A DNA stretch of 6,011 bases, from NCBI GenBank assembly GCA_014729055.1, contig WJKO01000108.1, forward strand, positions 1 through 6,011. Direction: 5' to 3'. The translations under genes and the position numbers were made by a program. The notes under the pieces are model-generated. The model made no database searches. It was not told where the DNA came from and saw only the letters and a list, made by a program, of their open reading frames with translations. The DNA comes from Promethearchaeota archaeon. Lineage in GTDB: Archaea > Asgardarchaeota > Lokiarchaeia > Sigyniarchaeales > Promethearchaeaceae. Shown here piece by piece: positions 1 to 6,011 of this stretch (position 1 is the first letter of the stretch; each line of letters starts with the position of its first letter).

Positions 1-16
1 AAATAAAACAATAACA

Positions 17-40
17 AATCTTATTCTATAAGACAAGATT
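17..40 (+). promoter_or_regulatory. Candidate TATA box within an inverted repeat, upstream of paralog 1
   Basis: CTATAAG at 26-32 is TATA-like. It is flanked by AATCTT (17-22) and AAGATT (35-40), a 6-base inverted repeat, and CTTAT/ATAAG (20-24, 28-32) forms a smaller nested one. An archaeal TATA box here would start transcription near 52-56, only a few bases before the ATG at 59. That would exclude the ribosome site at 47-51 from the message, so a box further upstream, partly outside the window, is also possible. In AT-rich DNA such matches are common; confidence is low. Confidence 0.25.
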
Positions 41-46
41 ATTTTT

Positions 47-51
47 GAGGT
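47..51 (+). promoter_or_regulatory. Ribosome binding site for paralog 1
   Basis: GAGGT is followed by seven bases and then ATG at 59. It pairs with the conserved 3' end of 16S rRNA and decides the start over the internal Met codon at 74. Confidence 0.7.
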
Positions 52-58
52 TGACATC

Positions 59-2287
59 ATGGCAAAATTTTCTATGACAAAAAAAGAGTGGTTTTCATTT
101 ATAATCGTGATAATTTTGCAATTTATTGCAATGGCAACGGCTAATTTATTGATTCCACAATATGGATCAATAATTCAATACTTTGGGATTGATAAGAGTG
201 TTATAGGGTTTGCCGATTCAATATTCATTTTGTCTTCGGCAGTTATGTCGATAATATGGGGATATTATACGGATCGATTGGACAGAAATCGCGTCGTAAT
301 GATGGGCGCATTTCTTTGGTCGATTGGTACAACATTAACTGCATTTGATACATTTCAGGATATAAGAGGATTTCGTATGCTATTGATTGCGCGCGCGTTA
401 ACGGGCGCTGGTATGGGATCCGTAATACCAATTGTATTATCAATAGTCGGAGATCTAATTCCTGCAGAGGAACGATCAAGTTGGTTTGGAACAATGGCAA
501 TTCTTTCTTCCATTTCAAGCGGGGCAGGTCAAGGTATGGCGTCTTTTTTAGCTCCATTAACAGATATAGGTTGGAGATTTCCGTTCTTAGTAATCAGCGC
601 TATTAGCATCGTTATTATCATTATGATGTTTTTTGTCAAGATTCCGGAGAGAGGCTCCCATGAGGAGGAGTTGGAAGCATTACAGGATTTAGAAATGGAT
701 TATATGTATCAATTGACCACGAAGGACATTTTTTCGATATTAAAAAAGAAAACAAATGTTATTATCTTTTTACAGGGATTCCTAGCAATTATACCAGGAA
801 CCTTGGTAGTCTACTTTTTAACTACATTATTCAGTGATCCAGATATTGGGCTGTTAAATGGTCTGCCACCTGCTGTATACAATGAATACGCGATACAAGT
901 GGCAACAATTATGGCAGCCTTTGTAGGAATTGGATATTTAGTCGGAAATTCCGTGCTGGCAGGTTTAGGGGATAGTTTATTTAAGAAAAATAAAAGAAAT
1001 AGGGTTCTTTTAAGCGCAATATCATTGCTTTTATCTGTCCCATTATGTATATTATTTGTTGTATTTGCGCCTAAGATCACGGAATCATTTGTGGTCCCAG
1101 AGAATCCAAATACGCTATCAATTGTTATAGCCATCTTTACGCAATATCCTCGGACTATTATGTATGTAATATTTGCATTTGTGGGATCCTTCTTTTCAGC
1201 AGCACCTATTGCAAATAGAGGCGCCGTAATGGTCGACGTAAACTTGCCTGAACATCGAGGAACAACCAATTCATTTTTCAACTTGTCAGAACAATTAGGA
1301 AAAGGTTTTACTCTTGCACTTTCATACGTAATGTTGACTTTATTCGGCACATATTCTGCAATGATCATTTTCGCGGCGTTATTTTGGTTTCCTGCGGGAA
1401 TAATGTGGTTATACGCATCTAAACACGTTGTTAGAGATATGAATGAAAAGAGTATGATTCTGAAAGAGCGAACTCAATTAAGCTTTTTGGATTATATTTT
1501 TGAATTAGAAATGATTATGGATAAGGCAATACAGCTGATTCATGACTTTGCAAAGAATTTGGAAAAAGATTACGATTTAGCAAGTGAAAAACTGAATAAG
1601 GCCGTAAAAATATTTTCGAGCATTGAAGCAAGAGCCAAAAAGCAAGTTGAAATGGGAGATTTGGAGAACAGTGCGCATCTGAAGTTAATTAAAGCACTTA
1701 TGTTAAAAACTGATTTTAAAAATTTATTGAAACGGGATAAGGATGGTAAGAATGTCTCATCCGAAATAGAACAACTTCAATATAAGGTTGACGAACAGTG
1801 GGAAAGAAGCGATTTGGGAAAAGTTGAAATTTTATTCGACAGTGGTGTTCTAAAAGTTATCTCTGCACGCTTAAATCGTAGATATGATCCATTTATGACG
1901 ATAAAACAACTGGAACGAAGTATTAAAATATTTGACCGCGTCATAATTCTCGCTGAAGAACGGCTTTTAGACGAGGAAGCCAAGCGATTATCTCCTGATG
2001 AAACAGATTTCCAGAATAGAGTAAAGGAACTCATAAAAAAAGCACAAGAAACAAAGAAAAACACTCAATATCTATTAGAACGTATAGAGGATATTATTGA
2101 ACATTTAGAAAAATATGGGGTGCCTAAACAAGATCTCGAAAAAATTATCGACTTATCGGCCGAATATAAGGTTCCTTATCCTGAAATACTAATTGAAAGT
2201 CTTGACAAACGTAAATCAAGGAAAACAATTGAAAAAACCGTTAAGGAAATAGATGATATATTCGATGCCTATGATAAAATGAAGTAA
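59..2287 (+). CDS. MFS transporter with long C-terminal cytosolic helical domain (paralog 1)
   Basis: This is a 742-residue inner-membrane permease of the Major Facilitator Superfamily; the substrate is unknown. Residues 1-455 form the usual 12-helix core. Loop 2-3 carries motif A (GYYTDRLDRN, 68-77). Helix 4 has a motif-B-like Arg112 in ARALTGAGMG, and Asp53 lies at the start of helix 2; these are features of ion-coupled carriers, so proton coupling is an inference. Spacing and wording around helices 4-6 recall Spinster-like MFS proteins, but this is tentative. The central 6-7 loop (194-233) is acidic and strongly conserved in the paralog. Residues 456-742 have no membrane segments and are highly charged and helical; most MFS proteins end soon after helix 12. 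The ATG at 59 is preceded by GAGGT at 47-51, seven bases away, which fixes the start; Met6 is a weaker alternative. The MFS call is firm, the substrate unknown. Confidence 0.93.
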   Translation: MAKFSMTKKEWFSFIIVIILQFIAMATANLLIPQYGSIIQYFGIDKSVIGFADSIFILSSAVMSIIWGYYTDRLDRNRVVMMGAFLWSIGTTLTAFDTFQDIRGFRMLLIARALTGAGMGSVIPIVLSIVGDLIPAEERSSWFGTMAILSSISSGAGQGMASFLAPLTDIGWRFPFLVISAISIVIIIMMFFVKIPERGSHEEELEALQDLEMDYMYQLTTKDIFSILKKKTNVIIFLQGFLAIIPGTLVVYFLTTLFSDPDIGLLNGLPPAVYNEYAIQVATIMAAFVGIGYLVGNSVLAGLGDSLFKKNKRNRVLLSAISLLLSVPLCILFVVFAPKITESFVVPENPNTLSIVIAIFTQYPRTIMYVIFAFVGSFFSAAPIANRGAVMVDVNLPEHRGTTNSFFNLSEQLGKGFTLALSYVMLTLFGTYSAMIIFAALFWFPAGIMWLYASKHVVRDMNEKSMILKERTQLSFLDYIFELEMIMDKAIQLIHDFAKNLEKDYDLASEKLNKAVKIFSSIEARAKKQVEMGDLENSAHLKLIKALMLKTDFKNLLKRDKDGKNVSSEIEQLQYKVDEQWERSDLGKVEILFDSGVLKVISARLNRRYDPFMTIKQLERSIKIFDRVIILAEERLLDEEAKRLSPDETDFQNRVKELIKKAQETKKNTQYLLERIEDIIEHLEKYGVPKQDLEKIIDLSAEYKVPYPEILIESLDKRKSRKTIEKTVKEIDDIFDAYDKMK

Positions 2288-2353
2288 GGAAACTATAGTT
2301 TACATATCGTTATTAAGGAAATATAGGATTAATAAAAAATAGTTATTAAGGAA
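2285..2353 (+). repeat. Three direct copies of TAAGGAA between the two transporter genes
   Basis: TAAGGAA lies at 2285-2291 (its TAA is the stop of paralog 1), 2314-2320 and 2347-2353, with spacings of 29 and 33 bases. Copies two and three share a longer 12-base identity (GTTATTAAGGAA at 2309-2320 and 2342-2353). Copies one and two extend into a similar CTATAG or TATAG. They sit just upstream of the TATA boxes of paralog 2, where an operator or activator site would be expected; this role is inference. Confidence 0.5.
2290..2301. repeat. 12-base perfect palindrome AAACTATAGTTT
   Basis: The palindrome starts three bases after the stop codon of paralog 1. It could be a dimeric regulator site, but it is AT-rich and short, so chance is a fair explanation. 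It lacks a following T-run and is not a convincing hairpin terminator. Confidence 0.35.
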
Positions 2354-2373
2354 GTAAATACAAACAAAGCACG

Positions 2374-2391
2374 TATAAATTACTTATAAAT
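2374..2391 (+). promoter_or_regulatory. Tandem TATA boxes, candidate promoter of paralog 2
   Basis: TATAAAT occurs twice, at 2374-2380 and 2385-2391, 11 bases apart, about one helical turn. With the usual archaeal distance of roughly 25 bases to the start, the two boxes predict transcription beginning near 2403 or 2413. Both lie after the ATG at 2394, which supports the ATG at 2412 as the true start. The downstream box would give a leaderless message; the upstream one a leader of about nine bases. Confidence 0.45.
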
Positions 2392-2411
2392 CAATGAATT
2401 TGGTGGATTTT

Positions 2412-4625
2412 ATGCAAAAAATGACTAAATCCGAGTTATTTTCACTTATATTAATTATTATTCTACAATTTGTATCAATAGCAGCGGCAAATATGCTGAT
2501 ACCGAGTTACAGCGCCGTTATAGAATACTACGAGGTATCAAAAAGTCTCATCGGGTTACCCGATTCTGTTTTTGTGTTTATGAGCGCAGGGATGGCAGTT
2601 ATTTGGGGATATTATACGGATCGAATTGATAGAAGCAAAATTGTAATAATTGGTGCTTTTCTTTGGTCCATAGGGACTACCATTACTGCGTTTAATACAT
2701 TGCAGAATGTCGTTGGATTTAGAATTTTAGTTGCTGCACGGGGCTTAACAGGAGCTGGTATGGGGTGTGTCATCCCAGTGGCTGCATCAGTTATGGGAGA
2801 TATTGTCCCAGCGGAAGATAGATCAAGCTGGTTCGGGATTATGGCTATTTTAAGTTCAATTAGTAACGGAATTGGTCAAGGATTAAGTAGTTTCTTTGGA
2901 GCAAGCACCTCTTGGGGCTGGCGGTTTCCATTTTTCTTAATTTCAATGATGAGCATTGGGGTGATCGTGATGCTCTTCTTTATTAAAATACCAGAACGGG
3001 GATCACAAGAGGAAGAACTCACATCATTGCAAGATTTAGAAATGGAATACCTCTATCAATTGTCAAAGAAAGATATCAAGAAAATTTTAACCAAAAAAAC
3101 AAATCTCGCTATATTTTTTCAAGGATTCCTCGGTATTATTCCAGGAACTCTTGTTGTTTATTTCTTAACAACTATGTTTAGCGATCCAAATGAAGGGTTA
3201 TTTAAAATAATTGCAGATGATAGCATACGACTACCGATCTCTTCGATCATGGCAGCTTTAGTGGGTATCGGATATATTGTTGGGAATTCTGCGTTGGCGA
3301 AAGTAGGAGACCATTATCAAAAAGAAAACAAACGAGCTCGTACACTTCTACCAGCAATATCGATGCTATTTGCGTTACCCGCTTGTATAATTTTTCTATA
3401 TACAGCTCCAGAATTAGATGACGCCATTTTACCATATTTGGACGAAAATATGCTGGTAATACTCGTTGCAATTTTTCAACTTTATCCGACAACCATAATA
3501 TATGTTATCAGCGCGTTTATCGGTTCATTTTTCAGCTCTGCTGGAGTACCTTCACGTAACGCCGTTTTAATTGATGTAAACTTGCCCGAACATAGGGGTA
3601 CTACTACCTCTCTTTTTGCATTATCAGAGCAAGTGGGTAAAGGAATCACCTTAGGGTTGTCCTATGTCTTATTGACTATGTTTTCTACGTATCGAAATAT
3701 GATTATTTTTGCAGGTTTATTCTGGTTACCTTGTGGTGTCCTGTGGTATTATGCATCGCGTAATGTTATAAGCGAGATGAATGAGAAAACGCTTATACTT
3801 AAGGAAAGAACCCAACTCACTTTTATAGATTATGTATTTGAACTACAAATCAAAATGGACCAAGCAATCCAATATATTTTTGACTTTAAACGAGACTTAG
3901 GAAAAGACAATGAAGCTGCCAAGAAAAAACTCGATAAAGCAAATAAAATCTTTAATGGAATTGAATCGGTTGCTCGTCGAAAAGAAATGACAGAAATACT
4001 GCATAAAGTTCACAATTATTTCTTGAAAGCACAGCTGCTTAAACGAGACTTTAAGAAAATCATAAGTAAAAAGGATGCAAAGGAAGTTGAAGAAGACATA
4101 AAACAAGTGAAAAAGAAGATTGATACAGAATGGGAACCTTCTGATATTGAGAAAATCGAAGTCCTTTATGATAGCGGTAACTTAAAAGTAGTAGAGTCCA
4201 GATTGCAACGTAGATATGATTTGTTTAGGTCGATATCATTATTAAAAGAAGCATGCGATATTTTTGAACGGGTAGAACTGCTGGCACGTGAGCGACTCGT
4301 AGATCCAGATGCAAAGAAATTAACTGACGAAGAAGAAGAATATCAAGAGTATATTAAAGATTTAATCGTAAAAGCGGTAAAATCTCGGCTAGATACGACG
4401 GATTTACGGGAACGATTAAAAGAACTTATGGGTGAATTGGTAGAACAAGGCATATCTCAAGAAAAATTGCTTGATATTATAGATCGAGCATCTGAAATTA
4501 AGATGCCATATACGGACGTAATAATAGATTTAATACCCAAGCGGAGAGGGAGAAGGGAGATTGAAAAATTATTGAGCGCTATAGATGCCATGTTCGATGA
4601 ATACGATAAATGGTGCAAGGAATAG
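2412..4625 (+). CDS. MFS transporter with long C-terminal cytosolic helical domain (paralog 2)
   Basis: This is a tandem paralog of the upstream gene, collinear from the first helix to the last residues (737 residues from this start). Motif A is GYYTDRIDRS at 66-75, the helix-2 Asp is residue 51, the helix-4 Arg is residue 110, and PEHRGT begins at 392. The cytosolic tail spans about 451-737. Block 571-603 matches paralog 1 at 20 of 33 positions, including W, SD, DSG, LKV and RL-RRYD. An in-frame ATG at 2394 would add six residues. I prefer 2412 because GGTGG at 2402-2406 lies five bases before it, because the N-terminus then matches paralog 1 more closely in length, and because TATAAAT boxes at 2374-2391 would place transcription start at or after 2394. 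The pair arose by an old duplication: proteins align throughout, while long identical DNA stretches are few. Substrate unknown. Confidence 0.92.
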   Translation: MQKMTKSELFSLILIIILQFVSIAAANMLIPSYSAVIEYYEVSKSLIGLPDSVFVFMSAGMAVIWGYYTDRIDRSKIVIIGAFLWSIGTTITAFNTLQNVVGFRILVAARGLTGAGMGCVIPVAASVMGDIVPAEDRSSWFGIMAILSSISNGIGQGLSSFFGASTSWGWRFPFFLISMMSIGVIVMLFFIKIPERGSQEEELTSLQDLEMEYLYQLSKKDIKKILTKKTNLAIFFQGFLGIIPGTLVVYFLTTMFSDPNEGLFKIIADDSIRLPISSIMAALVGIGYIVGNSALAKVGDHYQKENKRARTLLPAISMLFALPACIIFLYTAPELDDAILPYLDENMLVILVAIFQLYPTTIIYVISAFIGSFFSSAGVPSRNAVLIDVNLPEHRGTTTSLFALSEQVGKGITLGLSYVLLTMFSTYRNMIIFAGLFWLPCGVLWYYASRNVISEMNEKTLILKERTQLTFIDYVFELQIKMDQAIQYIFDFKRDLGKDNEAAKKKLDKANKIFNGIESVARRKEMTEILHKVHNYFLKAQLLKRDFKKIISKKDAKEVEEDIKQVKKKIDTEWEPSDIEKIEVLYDSGNLKVVESRLQRRYDLFRSISLLKEACDIFERVELLARERLVDPDAKKLTDEEEEYQEYIKDLIVKAVKSRLDTTDLRERLKELMGELVEQGISQEKLLDIIDRASEIKMPYTDVIIDLIPKRRGRREIEKLLSAIDAMFDEYDKWCKE

Positions 4626-4628
4626 ACG

Positions 4629-4634
4629 TTTTTT
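4629..4634 (+). terminator. Oligo-T terminator candidate after paralog 2
   Basis: A run of six T begins three bases after the TAG stop at 4623-4625. Archaeal RNA polymerase commonly terminates at such tracts without a hairpin, and the next gene comes from the opposite direction. Confidence 0.45.
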
Positions 4635-4691
4635 GTAAATGTCGGTGAAGACAATGTTCCGAGTATAATGGCGGCAAAGTCGATTGGTGGT

Positions 4692-4698
4692 AAAAAAA
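4692..4698 (-). terminator. Oligo-T terminator candidate for the minus-strand unit
   Basis: Seven A on the plus strand give seven T on the minus strand, starting five bases past the TGA stop of the leucine-rich-repeat relic (4704-4706). It would end the transcript of the 368-residue gene plus the relic and faces the plus-strand T-run about 60 bases away. If the relic came in with its own terminator, the 368-residue gene now uses it. Confidence 0.45.
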
Positions 4699-4703
4699 TT
4701 AGG

Positions 4704-4901
4704 TCATATTATATCATTGGATTGATATAAGTCTACTCCGGATATGTAACATCCGTTTTCGTGCAATTTTTTGAGTTCTTTTTTTATACTCTCCAGGAGA
4801 GAGGTTAAATTATTATATTCCAAATTTATTGTTTTGAGCGATGTAAGGGAACCTATACTGTCCGGGAGAGATGACTGTCGATTAGTTATTTTCTTCAGCA
4901 T
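4704..4901 (-). pseudogene. Relic of the 3' end of a leucine-rich-repeat gene
   Basis: The 65-codon frame encodes one full 23-residue leucine-rich repeat plus the start of a second and a C-terminal tail. Leu12, Ile16, Leu19, Leu22, Ile25, Leu27, Asn30 and Leu32 fit LPxxIxxLxxLxxLxLxxNxL, and the next unit begins at Leu35. The repeat also shows in the DNA: the 18-base segments at 4854-4871 and 4785-4802 agree at 16 positions and lie exactly 69 bases apart. In the second unit the expected Pro is Leu36 (CTG), one transition from CCG, which may reflect decay. One to two repeats cannot form a stable solenoid alone. The ATG at 4901 lies inside the end of the 368-residue gene and has no ribosome site, so I read this as the surviving end of a larger gene whose 5' part was lost. 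A small real protein or a frameshifted fusion to the upstream gene is less likely. Confidence 0.6.
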
Positions 4902-5988
4902 CCCAAGGGAGATAATCTAATTCTGGTAAGGGTTCCTTGTACAGCGTTTCAAATGCTACACTGTCTTCCGCATGAATTTCTCTTTCTTGTCCAAAACTAC
5001 CATCCTCTTGTTTATACGCATAAGTCAAAACACAACTCGCAACTTCACTATTATAGCAATATAGACGATTGCCACGGGGTCCAAGATATTCAATCCCGAG
5101 CAATGATTCTTTAGGAACGGTAAATTTTGCACTAACCTTAACATTTTTACCTTCTACTTCAGCGGATGCTTTAGTAGGAGAAGAAACACATTTTATTTTT
5201 TTCATAAGATGAACCTTATTCTTTAAGAATTCTGTCTTTCCGTCAAAAAAACCCATAGAAGCTTTTTCAATATCCTTTTTATATCCTAAATCCAGCCAAA
5301 TATCTTCATTTTCTTTAAATGTATGAGCACTTGCCCAAACCCAAGGATTTGCATATCGGTCTCCAAATGTATGATATTGTATCCCTGGGGTCTCAGATAA
5401 TTGCACAGCTTTACCTTTGAATTTAATCTTACCAGATATTCTCATATTTGAATGTAGACCTCGTAATAATGTCGGGTTAATCCCTAATGTCTTTGACCAT
5501 CCAGGAACGCTCACATAAGCTTCTTGAAAATGTGAGAATTCCAAATCCCAAGCTACATCTATTCCCGATGCTGTCTTAAAATTGCCATGCATTTTGTCAA
5601 TAAATATCTCTGATTCTTCGATTTTGATAATTCGGAAGGTGTTATCTTTCATATTTATTGAGCCTTCGACATTTGATAGTGGATATCTTTTTTTAATAAT
5701 GAAATTTGAATTAGGGGCTTTTGCATCAAAATATGCAAACCACAGATCTGCTCCTCCTCCTTTGAGAGCATCGATGTTTTCCTCCATTGTCTTATCTTTA
5801 TCAATTTTAACTTTTTCTCGAGGAACCAACAACGTATATCTTATCCAGAATGCTTGCTGATTTTTTATATCATCGATAATAGTATACCATACTTCATATA
5901 ATCCGCTTTTAGCAATTTTTTTGAGTTTATTTTTCTGCCAATTACTTTTTCCGTGCTTTATTATTGACTTTCTTATTGATTTCTCCAT
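4882..5988 (-). CDS. Putative lipocalin-like AttH/CrtC-type (calycin) beta-barrel protein
   Basis: This is a 368-residue soluble protein without signal peptide or membrane segments, so it is probably cytosolic. Three blocks resemble hypothetical proteins related to AttH, carotenoid 1,2-hydratase CrtC and tocopherol cyclase. They are YEVWYTIIDD at 31-40 followed by FWIRYTLLVP at 47-56; DVAWDLEF at 144-151; and an H/W/R-rich block at 205-224 with His206, Gly209, Arg211, Trp216, Trp218 and His222. Members of that superfamily have a double lipocalin-like barrel and act on or bind hydrophobic molecules. Whether this one is an enzyme cannot be told. An in-frame TAG lies four codons before the ATG at 5988, so this is the first possible Met; the upstream GGTAG is only a weak ribosome site. 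The promoter lies outside the window. The 3' end overlaps a leucine-rich-repeat relic by 20 bases. The gene is certain; the family is a recollection of motif style and is moderate. Confidence 0.85.
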   Translation of the reverse strand: MEKSIRKSIIKHGKSNWQKNKLKKIAKSGLYEVWYTIIDDIKNQQAFWIRYTLLVPREKVKIDKDKTMEENIDALKGGGADLWFAYFDAKAPNSNFIIKKRYPLSNVEGSINMKDNTFRIIKIEESEIFIDKMHGNFKTASGIDVAWDLEFSHFQEAYVSVPGWSKTLGINPTLLRGLHSNMRISGKIKFKGKAVQLSETPGIQYHTFGDRYANPWVWASAHTFKENEDIWLDLGYKKDIEKASMGFFDGKTEFLKNKVHLMKKIKCVSSPTKASAEVEGKNVKVSAKFTVPKESLLGIEYLGPRGNRLYCYNSEVASCVLTYAYKQEDGSFGQEREIHAEDSVAFETLYKEPLPELDYLPWDAEENN

Positions 5989-6011
5989 TTTTATCTACCA
6001 TAAATCTTTAT

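Noticed and set aside
257..277. A 21-base perfect match with 2604-2624
   Set aside because: It encodes the motif A region in both paralogs and is explained by the gene duplication and protein constraint, not by a separate repeat element.
811..1368. Open frame of 185 codons on the minus strand
   Set aside because: It lies fully antisense to the membrane core of paralog 1, whose motifs and paralog conservation show the coding frame; its translation has no recognisable domain.
4626..4715. In-frame readthrough after the stop of paralog 2, open for about 30 codons to a TAA (includes SIMAAKSIGGKKI)
   Set aside because: It looks faintly protein-like but is short, has no counterpart in paralog 1, contains the oligo-T run, and shows no motif I can name.
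4882..4916. Programmed frameshift joining the 368-residue protein to the leucine-rich-repeat tail
   Set aside because: A +1 shift would be needed, no convincing slippery site is visible, and adding one or two repeats to a beta-barrel protein makes little structural sense. A relic is simpler.
5582..5860. Open frame of 92 codons on the plus strand
   Set aside because: It is antisense to the 368-residue minus-strand gene, with hydrophobic composition expected from reversed charged codons and no ribosome site.
1..6011. tRNA, rRNA, CRISPR array, transposase or attachment sites
   Set aside because: No cloverleaf-like or conserved RNA sequence, no regularly spaced repeats with spacers, no transposase motifs or paired terminal repeats were seen.

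Overview
This AT-rich window (about one third G+C by eye) looks archaeal, most plausibly from an Asgard (Lokiarchaeota-like) genome. The reasons are TATA-type boxes with oligo-T stretches rather than bacterial -35/-10 promoters and hairpin terminators, the LPxSI-type leucine-rich-repeat fragment, and large MFS permeases with long cytosolic tails. The lineage is inferred from style and protein flavour, not from a marker gene. All three stop codons occur, so the standard code applies.

Left two thirds, + strand: two tandem paralogous genes (59-2287 and about 2412-4625) encode Major Facilitator Superfamily transporters that are collinear along their whole length. Each has a 12-helix permease core of about 450 residues followed by a charged, mainly helical cytosolic tail of about 287 residues. 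Such a tail is unusual for an MFS protein, and both copies keep it at the same length with well-conserved blocks. The 106-base gap between them carries three copies of TAAGGAA, a 12-base palindrome and two TATAAAT boxes, so the second gene probably has its own promoter and perhaps its own operator.

Right third, - strand, convergent with the transporters: a 368-residue soluble protein (5988-4882) resembles the lipocalin-like AttH/CrtC (calycin) beta-barrel proteins. Its 3' end overlaps a short relic (4901-4704) of the C-terminal end of a leucine-rich-repeat gene, in another frame. The two convergent units are separated by about 80 bases with an oligo-T run in each direction, fitting archaeal-type termination.

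Functionally, the window holds a duplicated membrane transporter of unknown substrate with a possible regulatory or scaffolding tail, next to a putative hydrophobic-ligand-binding or lipid-modifying protein. Nothing in the sequence proves that the opposite-strand gene works with the transporters. No RNA gene, CRISPR array or intact mobile element was seen, and no stretch over 300 bases lacks a gene.
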